A DNA stretch of 64,000 bases. Source: Sulfobacillus acidophilus DSM 10332 (lineage in GTDB: Bacteria; Bacillota; Sulfobacillia; Sulfobacillales; Sulfobacillaceae). Of this stretch, positions 16,719-25,242 are shown piece after piece (the stretch's first letter is position 1; each line of letters opens with the position of its first letter). The stretch covers positions 3,378,270-3,442,269 of the forward strand of contig CP003179.1 of assembly GCA_000237975.1 (NCBI GenBank), given 5' to 3'. The notes below the pieces were generated by a model. The model saw only the letters and a list, made by a program, of their open reading frames with translations, was not told where the DNA came from and made no database searches. The position numbers and the translations under genes were made by a program.

Positions 16719-18356
16719 TTTCGAGACATCTTTATCAAACGTGAGGGCGGTCAGTTTCAGTCCTTCCGCCATGGTCAAGTAGGGCGCTAAGGTATCCGTC
16801 AGGTCCGCAATCGTTAACCCGAATTTCACGGCCAACGTTGCGGCATAAATCACGTCGCCGGCATTTTCCGCGACCGCCTGAACTCCCAGAATTCGGCCGG
16901 ACTCCGCCTCGGCCACCATTTTGAATAGGCCTCGAGTCTCATGATTCGCTAATGCCCGAGGGACCGCGTCCAACGGCAACACCGCCGTTTTCACGGAAAG
17001 ACCGGCTCTCTTCGCCTGCTCTTCGGTCATGCCGACCGTCGCTAAAGACGGTTGGGTAAATGTCACCGCGGGAACCACATCCAACCGGACGGTTGCCGGG
17101 GATGGCCGTAATCCCAAAGCGTTTTGCGCCGCGAGTTTGCCCTGGTACGCCGCCACATAAACAAATTGCGGACCCAAAGTGACGTCCCCGGCGGCGTAAA
17201 TCCGGGAATTGGCGGTCATTAAGGTGCCATCGACCATCGGTTGCCCCAAAGCCCCCTGTTCAACGCCCGCTACCGGCAAATCTAACGCGTCCGTATTCGG
17301 GACGCGACCGGCCGCAAGTAATAATTGATCCCCGATAATCCGCTCACTGACGCCGTTTCGGGTCACATAAACGATTTTTTGCGAGCCCTTTTGTTCCACG
17401 CGTTCATAGGTCACGCCGGTCATGACCCGAATCCCCTCATTTTCAAGCACTTCTTGCATCACGTGGCGGATTTCCGCGTCATAACCGGGCAAGAGGGTTT
17501 GGCCGCGCTGAATGAACGTGACATGGCTTCCCCAACGACGAAACATCTGACCCAGCTCTAACGCAATATAGCCACTCCCAATCACGATAAGGTGTTCGGG
17601 AATCGTTGTCAGGTCCAGTGCCGTGGTACTGGTCAAATAATTGACCGTATCGATGCCGGGAATATCGGGAATCCGCGGGCGCGCTCCGGTGGCAATGAGA
17701 TAGTGCCCGCCGTGAATCACGCGATCGCCGACCCGAAGATGCGCGGAATCCACAAACCGAGCCTCCCCCTGGAGGAACTCGATATCATATTCCCCCAACA
17801 AATCCGCATATTTGGTCTGACGCATGGTGGCCACCAACCGGTCTTTATCCGCCACCACTTCGCCCAGATCAGGTGTAGAGGCCGTGGTCCGCAACCCCGC
17901 AAATGGATGATGAAGAGCCATATGATGGATTTCGCTAGCCTTTAAGAGGGTCTTCGAGGGGACACAGCCGACGTTCACGCAAGTACCGCCCAGGGTTCCT
18001 CGCTCGATCATCAAAACCTTCGCTCCCGCGCCCCGCACTTCAATGGCCGCCGCGAACGCCGCACTCCCCGAACCTATCACCACCAGATCGTAGTCCGCTG
18101 AACCGAACGACACGCGTTCGGGGGACATTTCGTCGGTCATGCGTACCCCTTGCGGTGTATATCCGGCGTCTACAATCAATTGCTGAGCCTTCTCGATCGA
18201 AAAATCCGGCGGGGCCTGAAATTCCGCTTGTCCGCGGCGAAAACTGACCCGAATGTCCGACGCTCCCGCGTTTTCGAGCGCGCGACCGACATGATGCTCG
18301 CAGGACGTACAGGTCATCCCCTGAATATCCATGATATAGTGAACGCTTTTCTCCAT
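16698..18356 (-). CDS. merA: Mercuric reductase with N-terminal heavy-metal-binding domain
   Basis: A 552-residue flavoprotein. The N-terminal HMA domain has GMTCTSCEHH (residues 13-22). The disulfide reductase core has an FAD-binding GSGSAAFAAA motif, the redox pair GGTCVNVGCVPSK and NSRIYAAGDVTLGPQ. The C-terminal pair in LSCCAG delivers Hg(II) in MerA. It reduces Hg(II) to Hg(0) with NADPH in the cytoplasm. The ATG at 18356 follows GGAAGGA; the frame opens earlier without a site. No merT/merP transporter is nearby. The divergent ArsR-family gene is the likely regulator. Confidence 0.95.
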   Translation of the reverse strand: MEKSVHYIMDIQGMTCTSCEHHVGRALENAGASDIRVSFRRGQAEFQAPPDFSIEKAQQLIVDAGYTPQGVRMTDEMSPERVSFGSADYDLVVIGSGSAAFAAAIEVRGAGAKVLMIERGTLGGTCVNVGCVPSKTLLKASEIHHMALHHPFAGLRTTASTPDLGEVVADKDRLVATMRQTKYADLLGEYDIEFLQGEARFVDSAHLRVGDRVIHGGHYLIATGARPRIPDIPGIDTVNYLTSTTALDLTTIPEHLIVIGSGYIALELGQMFRRWGSHVTFIQRGQTLLPGYDAEIRHVMQEVLENEGIRVMTGVTYERVEQKGSQKIVYVTRNGVSERIIGDQLLLAAGRVPNTDALDLPVAGVEQGALGQPMVDGTLMTANSRIYAAGDVTLGPQFVYVAAYQGKLAAQNALGLRPSPATVRLDVVPAVTFTQPSLATVGMTEEQAKRAGLSVKTAVLPLDAVPRALANHETRGLFKMVAEAESGRILGVQAVAENAGDVIYAATLAVKFGLTIADLTDTLAPYLTMAEGLKLTALTFDKDVSKLSCCAG

Positions 18357-18429
18357 GACGCATCCTTCCCTTCCCAGGCAACGCGACGATTTCGTTCTCT
18401 TGACTGCCATCGTAACCCATTACATCACA

Positions 18430-18450
18430 ATATTGCTATATAATAATCTT
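18430..18450. promoter_or_regulatory. AT-rich divergent promoter between merA and arsR-like gene
   Basis: The sequence around 18431-18447 is a dense AT block with TATAAT at 18439-18444 on the plus strand and a TATATAG-type -10 on the minus strand. It is the only such block in the 190-base divergent region, so both promoters and the repressor site probably overlap here. A -35 box is not obvious. Confidence 0.4.
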
Positions 18451-18545
18451 ACAGTGACTGGTTGCCCCACAACGCTTTTGTTATGATGAAAGATACTAGA
18501 AGCGGTTATTCGACCCAAATCACCGGGATTACGAAGGAGAAGCCC

Positions 18546-18911
18546 ATGTTTGTCAAGACAGACCAACCGGACGAGTTATTTGCGGCCTTTTGGCAAGCGC
18601 TCAGCCATCCCATTCGTCTCCGCGTACTGGAGCAATTGCGGCACGAAGGGTCCATGAACGTGGGAGAATTGGTCACGCGATTGGGTATTGGTCAAGGGCA
18701 TTTATCCAACCATTTAGCCTGTCTGAAAAATTGCGGACTCGTGGTGGCCGAGTCCCGCGGTCGCTACGTCTATTACCGGATTGCCGACGAACGCGTCTTG
18801 TCCCTATTGGATATGGGCCGAGCGATCCTCCAAGACCATCTCACCGGAGTCGCCGCCTGTAGTGTGGTCAATTCACCCCGAACGTCCCCTAACCCGTTCC
18901 AGATTGGTTAG
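18546..18911 (+). CDS. ArsR/SmtB-family metalloregulator
   Basis: A 121-residue winged-helix protein: FWQALSHPIRLRVLEQLRHE (first helices), a recognition segment GIGQGHLSNHLACLKNCGLV, and a wing ESRGRYVYYRIAD. The two cysteines of CLKNC and one in AACSVV could bind a soft metal. Divergent to merA, it probably represses it until Hg(II) binds (inference); most merA genes use MerR instead. The ATG at 18546 follows AAGGAGA. Confidence 0.88.
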   Translation: MFVKTDQPDELFAAFWQALSHPIRLRVLEQLRHEGSMNVGELVTRLGIGQGHLSNHLACLKNCGLVVAESRGRYVYYRIADERVLSLLDMGRAILQDHLTGVAACSVVNSPRTSPNPFQIG

Positions 18912-19218
18912 CCGGCCGACTCGCCGAGCCCGCCGGCGCTGGCCGACGCTGTCATCAGGAAATTGTGCCACGGGTATCCATGGGCTATCGGTAGATTTCA
19001 CGTACATCTACTAGGGATTCGATTGAAGTCTCACCCATCGCCACCAGGGCTCTTGGGGTTGTTTTAGCCGATGTCAGCCCGTTTAGCAAGCAAGACCTTC
19101 CAAGGGATTACCCCTGAATCATGCGGACCCGCCGGGCATCCGCGACCGTGGAGTCGGGAATGCCATTGTTCCGGCAACTCCCGAGATGACCATCCCCCTG
19201 GTACCCCAGCTGATAACG
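18912..19218. other. Gene-free stretch beside decayed sequence
   Basis: About 300 bases with no frame that resembles a protein I know. A 66-codon open frame on the plus strand (19071-19271) shows no family features, and no convincing RNA structure or promoter was seen. Because it adjoins two pseudogenes it is probably decayed DNA. Confidence 0.5.
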
Positions 19219-19500
19219 TCACGGTTTGGCTGCGGGATGCCACGTCTTCGGCCTATTCGTCCAGAGCATGAGAACTATCCATAACACACCGACTCGAATG
19301 GCGATATCCGCTAAAATAAACCAGAACGGATAGAACGTCACATGCCAATAGTCGACCACTCCCCCATATTCTACTCAACTCAATAGATTGGCGAGGGCTC
19401 CGCCGAACACGAATGCCCCCGGATAGTATAACGGCCAGCGCGACATGAACTGACCCAAAAAATATCCACGCCCCCGGCAAACCGACGCTGACCGTCACCA
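19219..19500 (-). pseudogene. lspA: lspA (signal peptidase II) C-terminal remnant
   Basis: Read on the minus strand from about 19500, the frame gives FVFGGALANLLS, a TGA, VEYGGVVDYWHVTFYPFW, ILADIAIRVGVLWIVLMLW and a stop at 19219. This is the C-terminal half of signal peptidase II (pattern GGALGNLxDR..xGxVVDF...FNxAD). The NLxDR motif has become NLLS-stop, so the first catalytic aspartate is lost, while the second (LAD) remains. The N-terminal half is missing. It runs directly into the decayed transposase, so an insertion probably destroyed it. Confidence 0.75.
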
Positions 19501-20409
19501 GCCCCCCGAGGATCATGGGACAATAAGGCCACGTAAAGATGAGCCATAACCGATCCCAGCGGTCCGCCCGGGTGAGACGGACCCCCCGAAGACGAAAGCC
19601 GCCGCGCTCGCCATTTTTGCTGTCCTTAAACAGCTCTTCGATTGGAAACCGTCGCGCATACGCCCGAATAATTTAGTCCGCCGTCAAGTGTCCACAATTC
19701 GTGACGAGAAACCAGGGTCCTTGTTGCCTTTCGGCCCACGTGGCCACCAGCCACCCGCCGCCAGACTTGACGCGCGGCCTTGCCGATCCGAATGGCCCCC
19801 AATCGCCCCATCGCGTCCGGGTCGTGGCGTATTCATCCAGACGGCCGTGGTCGTCCGGCGTTTCAATCCACCGATCCCCCTTGAGGCGAATGATCCATTT
19901 CCACCCCGCGGCGAGGAATGGCCCGGAGCAAAATCCGCGATCGGCGAGCAAGACGGGCGTGCACGTCGGCGGGAATAAGGGCCGAAGTCGTTGAATAAAA
20001 CGCCGTTCGAGCGCCCCCTGGTGGAGCGTGAGGACGGCTTTCGCTTCCGTTTACGGTAAGCTCGCCCTAGCCTCATCGGGACCGCGACCAACGTTTTACC
20101 ATCATGGCCAATTGGGTCAATGGGGATCACGGGACTCAGCGACGCCCAATCACAATAAACCTGGATGGCATCCTGCGCCACGGCTTCTCGATTCAGCCGA
20201 GGGTTCCCCAAAAAGCGATCGACCCGCTTAATGCAGTGTTTGGGGGCCGCCGGTCCCGACATCCCACGGCCAATGCTGGCGACGCCGAGCCGCTCGGCTC
20301 GGATGAGACCGATGATGAGATCGAGCAAGGTTTTCGCTTGCGACCGACGTAAACCATGGATTTGCGTGAGAAACCAGGCTTTCCATTGTGCTATAATATC
20401 GCCACGCAT
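19500..20409 (-). pseudogene. Decayed IS4-type (DDE) transposase
   Basis: The N-terminal part (starting at 20409) reads through VIPIDPIGHDGKTLVAVPM. The frame then shifts near 20060 into LHQGALERRFIQRLRPLFP and ADRGFCSGPFLAAGW...IRLKGDRW. An in-frame TAA at 19673 is followed by IIRAYARRFPIEELFKDSKN and GERGGFRLRGVRLTRADRWD. The Y-x2-RFxIEE-x3-K pattern is the YREK signature of IS4-family transposases. One frameshift plus one nonsense codon make it inactive. No terminal inverted repeats could be identified. Confidence 0.85.
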
Positions 20410-20416
20410 GGTATAA

Positions 20417-20476
20417 CCCTCCCGGTGTGAGTGTTGGTGTGGTGCCTATACTCTTCGACATCTTGGGAGGGTTTTT
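20417..20476 (+). terminator. Inverted repeat with T-tract ahead of the decayed transposase
   Basis: CCCTCCC (20417-20423) and GGGAGGG (20465-20471) could pair across a 41-base loop, followed by TTTTT on the plus strand. It might be a terminator that shields the transposase from read-through, or part of the element's end. The long loop makes it uncertain. Confidence 0.3.
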
Positions 20477-20546
20477 CCTTTGCGTGGCGCAATAACTTCC
20501 GGTTAATCTGGCCCCAAAAGTGGGGATGACTCAGCAAATCGCTCTC

Positions 20547-20576
20547 TTGACGTTTATGTCTGCGTTTTGTTACGCT
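20547..20576 (+). promoter_or_regulatory. Possible promoter of the Ehr operon leader
   Basis: TTGACG (20547-20552) is a good -35 box, with TACGCT (20571-20576) at 18-base spacing as a poor -10. It sits about 25 bases before the riboswitch aptamer, where the leader transcript should begin. Confidence 0.35.
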
Positions 20577-20597
20577 AAATCCAAGGTAATAATTGAG

Positions 20598-20666
20598 TGA
20601 TGGCGATGGATTCCGCCACGGGATAACTCCCGGAATTACCGCCTTTCAGCGGTTGATGACTCCTAG
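20598..20666 (+). promoter_or_regulatory. Fluoride (crcB-type) riboswitch aptamer
   Basis: The leader reads GGCGATGGATTCCGCC (first stem with the GAUGG..UUC..CC signature), then a linker with a small CGGGA/TCCCG hairpin. The second stem ACCGC-CTTTCA-GCGGT follows, then TGATGACTCCTA, the conserved 3' end of crcB RNAs. Both conserved blocks and their order match the fluoride riboswitch; the extra linker hairpin is unusual. The final ACTCCTA is shared with the terminator stem, as in transcriptional fluoride switches: fluoride binding should block the terminator and turn the operon on. Recognised by eye, without covariance scoring. Confidence 0.78.
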
Positions 20667-20700
20667 CGCTTGTCGAGCGTTGGGGGTTATTTATTTTTCT
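20659..20700 (+). terminator. Riboswitch-controlled intrinsic terminator
   Basis: ACTCCTAGCGCT (20659-20670) pairs over 12 positions, including three G-U pairs, with AGCGTTGGGGGT (20676-20687) around a TGTCG loop. A TATTTATTTTTCT tail follows. The 5' arm includes the 3' conserved end of the aptamer, so aptamer folding and termination are mutually exclusive. It lies 28 bases before the first operon start codon. Confidence 0.85.
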
Positions 20701-20727
20701 ACGTCCTTTGAAGGAGGCAGCCTCGAC

Positions 20728-21669
20728 ATGAGTTCGTATTTAGCACAACTCATGCAAGTGCTCTTTGTCTTAGGATTTGCGCCGTTACTCAAAGGCATCA
20801 TGGATCGGTACCGAGCCCGGCTTAACGGACGCCATGGTCCCCCAATTTGGCAACCGTATCGTGATTTGCGCAAATGGTGGTCCAAAGAAACGATCCGGAG
20901 CAATCGCACCAGTTGGATTTCCACTGGTGCACCCATCGTCTATTTTATCGCCCCCATTCTCGTCGCCATGTTAATCCCTGTTTTAACCACCTTTCCTTTA
21001 CCCTTCGCGTGGATGGGCGACATGCTGGGCGGTGGCATGATCTTGGGAGGGGCTGGATTAGCCCTCTTGTTTGCCGCATTAGATAGCGGAAGCGTCTATC
21101 CCGCTCTCGGCGTCAGCCGCATTCGATTGATTGGCACCTTCACCGAGCCGCTATCGTTGATTTTAGTGTTTACGGCGGCCTCCACCGCCGGAGCCACCAT
21201 CCCTTTCATTGTGAATCAAATCTGGGTCAGCCCGGATTGGCGATGGAGCATTTCTCACGGTCTTTTGGTTGTGGGATGGTTTCTTTTGTTAATTGCGGAA
21301 GCGGGACGGATTCCGGTCGATAACCCGTCAACCGCTCAAGAGCTTTCCATGATTGATCCGGCACGGGTTTTCGAATCTAGCGGCCCTGACTTGGCCCTGT
21401 ACGAATGGGGCGGGTGGATGAAATTTACCGTGTTAAGCATTATTCTCATGAACGTGTTGACCACACCTTGGGGACTTGCCACTCGGTTACATTGGATAAG
21501 CGTCTTGGGAGCATGTATCTTGGTTGCCGCAAAGCTCATCCTCATGGCACTGGTGCTGGTTACCATCGAAGCAGGGTTTGCCAAGCTTCGTCTGATTCGC
21601 AATGTCGATTATCTCACGGCGGCCATTGTCTTAGCTGCCGCCGGGGCTCTCGGGGCCAATCTGATTTAA
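20728..21669 (+). CDS. Ehr/hydrogenase-4-type membrane subunit, NuoH/HyfC-like
   Basis: A 313-residue membrane protein with about eight helices. The conserved NuoH/HycD/HyfC loop is clear: LLLIAEAGRIPVDNPSTAQE near residue 193, the acidic loop facing the quinone-type cavity, with LSMIDPA after it. It anchors the peripheral arm and lines the coupling channel. The ATG at 20728 follows GAAGGAGG; a longer frame from 20593 runs through the riboswitch and is rejected. It is the first gene of a six-gene operon ordered C-E-F-G-I-B in hyf nomenclature. Confidence 0.88.
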   Translation: MSSYLAQLMQVLFVLGFAPLLKGIMDRYRARLNGRHGPPIWQPYRDLRKWWSKETIRSNRTSWISTGAPIVYFIAPILVAMLIPVLTTFPLPFAWMGDMLGGGMILGGAGLALLFAALDSGSVYPALGVSRIRLIGTFTEPLSLILVFTAASTAGATIPFIVNQIWVSPDWRWSISHGLLVVGWFLLLIAEAGRIPVDNPSTAQELSMIDPARVFESSGPDLALYEWGGWMKFTVLSIILMNVLTTPWGLATRLHWISVLGACILVAAKLILMALVLVTIEAGFAKLRLIRNVDYLTAAIVLAAAGALGANLI

Positions 21670-21684
21670 CCGGAGGTCGGTCTT

Positions 21685-22317
21685 ATGTGGCTCTGGCACG
21701 CATCCGCATCGCTGATTTGGGTTATGACCGGCAGTCTTTTTATCGTCAAAACGCCCACCACCATGCCTAACCTCTATCGATTGCAGGCCGTGGGCGAAAT
21801 GCTTGCTGTAGGAGCGCTTTACGTGGCCACACGGGATCCTTGGCTGGTGTTATCGCTGGCTATATTGATCGGTGTCAAATGGTTTGTGGTTCCAGGAATT
21901 TTAACCCGATCATCCGCATTCGCTCGCACCACCTATGGACTCTCCGCGCCTTGGGGGGTGAGTAGCTTATTGATCGGAGATTTGGTACTGACCGGCCTCG
22001 GCATTGCTGTCGCACACCGCCTTTTTAGCACCGACCCGTTTACCCTGGGAGTTTTACTGGCCTCGTGGTTTATAGCGCTTTGGCATACGGTCGCACGATA
22101 TGAAACCTGGAGCTTGTCGTGGGCTTTACTGAGTTTAGATACGGTTTCGTCAGCCCTTATCCTCGTGTTGGCAGGCCGTCCGCTGCCACCGTTAATCGAC
22201 GTGCTGATGCTGACGATTACCACGGCTCTGGCCGGATTACTTGCCCTATTGTCCGCTCGCATCTTTAACGTCAAAGCATCAACCGATGTGCGTGACATAA
22301 AGGAGTTGATCGGATGA
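21685..22317 (+). CDS. HyfE-like membrane subunit
   Basis: A 210-residue, highly hydrophobic protein with about seven helices, close in length and position to HyfE of hydrogenase-4-type complexes (NuoK-like part of the antiporter module). FIVKTPTTMPNLYRLQAVGE near the N-terminus and AILIGVKWFVVPGIL near residue 80 are typical. It starts with ATG 15 bases after the previous stop and overlaps the next gene by four bases. Confidence 0.78.
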   Translation: MWLWHASASLIWVMTGSLFIVKTPTTMPNLYRLQAVGEMLAVGALYVATRDPWLVLSLAILIGVKWFVVPGILTRSSAFARTTYGLSAPWGVSSLLIGDLVLTGLGIAVAHRLFSTDPFTLGVLLASWFIALWHTVARYETWSLSWALLSLDTVSSALILVLAGRPLPPLIDVLMLTITTALAGLLALLSARIFNVKASTDVRDIKELIG

Positions 22318-23771
22318 ATCTTTTGACCGTATGGCCTTTAGGCCTGGTCGTCCTGGCAACGCTCCTGCTGCTCATTTCACCCTTGTCGGCTGTTCGCGGG
22401 ATAGTGATCGCTACGATCTTGGCCTTGACGGGATCCTTGATCCTCCTGTGGCTCGGACTCTGGCACGTCCCGGATATGCTGGATTGGTGGTTTTACGGCG
22501 TCGTCACCAGTTTATCCGTGTGGGGATTATGGTATTCCTTGCCCTACATCGCCCTCGAATCATCCCAACATCACTGGTCGTCGAGGATGCAACGATCCTA
22601 TTGGGTTCTCCTCCTGGGGTTCATTACGTCTTTGATCGGGATTTCCCTAATCCCTAACTATCTCTTGCTATGGGTCCTGGTAGAAGCCGCCACTTTGACG
22701 TCGGTATTTCTCACCGGCATCCCGGGCCAAACCCGATCCACCGAGGCCGCTTGGAAATACTTGATCGTTACCGAAGTCGGCGGTTTTGTAGCGCTCGTCG
22801 GCACCGTACTCATTTTGTCCGGCACCGGTCGCGCGTTCAATGTCTTTTCGTATCACCCAGGGGTTGTCGCGGTCTCGCTCCCGCCGTCCAATGCCGTGTT
22901 ATTCGGGGCCTTGATGGCATTAATCGGGTATGCTACCAAAGCAGGACTTAGCCCTTTTCACACCTGGCTTCCGGATGCGCATAGCGAAGCACCTGCACCC
23001 GTTTCCGCTTTGTTGTCCGGTCTGAAACTGTCCGGGGCCTTGATTGTGGCCTATCGTCTTTTACTGTTAACCTCACCGCGTATCGCGGCCACGGACATCC
23101 GTTTCGGCTGGATTCTTTTAGGACTCCTGTCCCTCATCATATCCGCAGCCTTCATGGTTTATCAAACCGATTTGAAGCGCCTTTGGGCCTATTCCAGCAT
23201 CGAACACATGGGGCTCATTAGCCTGGGGTTCGGATTTGGCGGCATCGCCCTGATTGGCGCCATTTTACATATTTGGACGCATGCCGTCACGAAGACGCTA
23301 TTGTTTCATAATGCGGGAACCGTACGCCTTCTTTATCGAACCTCGCAAATCGAAACGGGGGCCAAAAACTTACTGGAGCGGACCCCGTGGACAGGATCTC
23401 TCTTGGTGCTAGGGGCCACCGCCATCACCGGTCTTCCTCCCTTCGCCCCTTTTTGGTCGGAGTGGCTTATCCTGACGGGAGGCTTTCAGCATTCCTTCTC
23501 CCGCCTCCCCGCGATTATTGCCGCACTAGCGCTCATCGCGGTATTCTCGGGAATCGCCTGGCGTTTGCCCCGTTGGCTCTGGCTTCCCGGACCGACCGGG
23601 CTTCCGCTACCTCTGCACCAACGGATCCGGGAGCCCTGGTCCTTGATTATACCGACCGCCGCCTTGGGCGTGCTCGTGATAAGTGGCGGTCTCCTTATTC
23701 CCTGGATATTTGCCGCCCCCTGGCATCATTTAATGGTCCAATTAGCGGGTTCCCCCGTGACTCAACCCTGA
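22314..23771 (+). CDS. Antiporter-like subunit HyfF (NuoL/M/N family)
   Basis: A 485-residue protein with about 14 helices. Antiporter-type features include VEAATLTSVFLTG (the glutamate in helix 5), YATKAGLSPFHTWLPDAHSE (the lysine in helix 7) and MVYQTDLKRLWAYSSIEHMG (a broken-helix region). These charged residues form the proton path in complex-I and Mrp-like subunits. It is one of two such subunits in the operon (the other at 25800) and should translocate protons or sodium driven by the peripheral subunits. Confidence 0.9.
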   Translation: MNLLTVWPLGLVVLATLLLLISPLSAVRGIVIATILALTGSLILLWLGLWHVPDMLDWWFYGVVTSLSVWGLWYSLPYIALESSQHHWSSRMQRSYWVLLLGFITSLIGISLIPNYLLLWVLVEAATLTSVFLTGIPGQTRSTEAAWKYLIVTEVGGFVALVGTVLILSGTGRAFNVFSYHPGVVAVSLPPSNAVLFGALMALIGYATKAGLSPFHTWLPDAHSEAPAPVSALLSGLKLSGALIVAYRLLLLTSPRIAATDIRFGWILLGLLSLIISAAFMVYQTDLKRLWAYSSIEHMGLISLGFGFGGIALIGAILHIWTHAVTKTLLFHNAGTVRLLYRTSQIETGAKNLLERTPWTGSLLVLGATAITGLPPFAPFWSEWLILTGGFQHSFSRLPAIIAALALIAVFSGIAWRLPRWLWLPGPTGLPLPLHQRIREPWSLIIPTAALGVLVISGGLLIPWIFAAPWHHLMVQLAGSPVTQP

Positions 23772-23793
23772 TAAGAAACCGGAGGCCATCGGC

Positions 23794-25224
23794 ATGATCT
23801 CGACGAGTGCAATACCCACCGTGTGGTCGACCAATCACCCGGAAGATTGGTTACAAAAAGTGTTAAGCTTTCGCCAAGCGGGAGAGGTACTCCTCATGGA
23901 TCGCTATGCGGATCAGATAACCGTTCTCGTGGCAACCCGTCACACGAACGCCCTGAGCGAACTCACCTATCGCCTCCCGGCTCAGAAATCGATATCTGTC
24001 CCGCGCCTTTCTTCTTATGGGATAGGAGAACTGATTGATGCCGAAGAGACTCTCTCCCACCAATATCCCGATCTTGAGTGGGAACCTCCGGAATATACCG
24101 GTCGCCGTGTTCGAGGCAAGGGAATATTTATCTACCCGCTAGGCCCCGTCCGTGCCGATGTGGCCGAGTCTCTCCATTATCGCCTCTCCGTCATGGGAGA
24201 CGAGATCGTCCGGCTCGATTTAACCCATCGCCTCAAGCCTCGTCATATAACCGTGCATGCCCAAGGCCAGACGCTATCGGACGCCGCCCGCCTGCTTGAA
24301 CGTACCACCGGCACGTCCACCGTAGCCCACGCCTTGGCATTTTCCTTGGCTGTTGAAGACGCCTTAGGGCTGTCTGTTCCCGAATCGGTTGCTCGAATTC
24401 GCATCCTGATGGCGGAATTGGAGCGGGCCTATAGTCATCTTGGGGATCTGGCCCAATTGGCCGCATCGACTGGCCTACCGGTTCCGCAAATGGAATATCT
24501 CCATTTGCGCGAAAGCGTTCTTCGGGCGAACTTCAGCCTATTTCAGCACCGCTATCTTCGTAACCGCATCCGCCCTGGAGGCATTGAAGGCCCGCCCCCG
24601 CCGCCTAATGCACGGCTTCGCGCGTTGGCCCGGGTGGAATCGGCGCATACGGAAAGCCTCCGGATTCAACGCGATTTGGAGCGCACCAGCTCCTTTTTAG
24701 ACCGCCTCCATGGCGCGGGAACCATTCCGGAGCCCACGCTCGAGTTCATCCGTCCGGTCGGCCCGGTGGGCCGCGCAGCCGACCGACCAATCGATGTACG
24801 GCAATGGCGGCCCTATATGGCCTATGAAAACTATCCGGTAACGATAGCCACCGATTCCCATCGAGACGCGTACGCGCGGTTTAAGGTCCGCGCACAAGAA
24901 TTGGATCAAAGCTTCACCATAATCCAAACCTTGATGGAAGACGGCATATTCGATGAGGCTTTTGGCTCCTTGTCGATGACGCCGTGCGAGACCGATTCGC
25001 CCCACTTAACCGGATTGGGCATCGTGGAAGCCCCACGCGGCCAACTCGTTTATCGGGTGTTAATCAACCCCAAGCACTTGACGGTGGATCACGTCCAAAT
25101 GGCCACTCCGTCAGCCCGTAATTGGTATGTGGTCCCGCCCGCCATGGCCCACCATAATATTTTGCAAGACTTTCCGATTATTGACGCCAGTTTTGCCCTG
25201 TCCGTGGCGGGCTGGGACCGTTAA
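23794..25224 (+). CDS. Large-subunit homologue of NiFe hydrogenase (NuoCD/HyfG-like) lacking all four Ni-binding cysteines
   Basis: A 476-residue protein: an N-terminal NuoC-like part (residues 1-100) and a NuoD/large-subunit domain. Homology is clear in YPLGPVRADVAESLHYRL, LGIVEAPRGQLVYRVLIN and WYVVPPAMAHHNILQDFP. The hydrogenase motif RxCGxC is RTTGTS (170-175), and the C-terminal DPCxxC is DASFAL (464-469), with no cysteine at any of the four metal positions. No NiFe site can form. This marks it as an energy-converting-hydrogenase-related (Ehr) complex whose substrate is unknown; it is not a hydrogenase. Confidence 0.88.
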   Translation: MISTSAIPTVWSTNHPEDWLQKVLSFRQAGEVLLMDRYADQITVLVATRHTNALSELTYRLPAQKSISVPRLSSYGIGELIDAEETLSHQYPDLEWEPPEYTGRRVRGKGIFIYPLGPVRADVAESLHYRLSVMGDEIVRLDLTHRLKPRHITVHAQGQTLSDAARLLERTTGTSTVAHALAFSLAVEDALGLSVPESVARIRILMAELERAYSHLGDLAQLAASTGLPVPQMEYLHLRESVLRANFSLFQHRYLRNRIRPGGIEGPPPPPNARLRALARVESAHTESLRIQRDLERTSSFLDRLHGAGTIPEPTLEFIRPVGPVGRAADRPIDVRQWRPYMAYENYPVTIATDSHRDAYARFKVRAQELDQSFTIIQTLMEDGIFDEAFGSLSMTPCETDSPHLTGLGIVEAPRGQLVYRVLINPKHLTVDHVQMATPSARNWYVVPPAMAHHNILQDFPIIDASFALSVAGWDR

Positions 25225-25242
25225 TCCGGGGAGGTTTAACCG

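Noticed and set aside
23794-25224. Calling the complex a NiFe hydrogenase or formate hydrogenlyase
   Set aside because: None of the four Ni-binding cysteines is present in the large subunit, so a hydrogenase active site cannot form.
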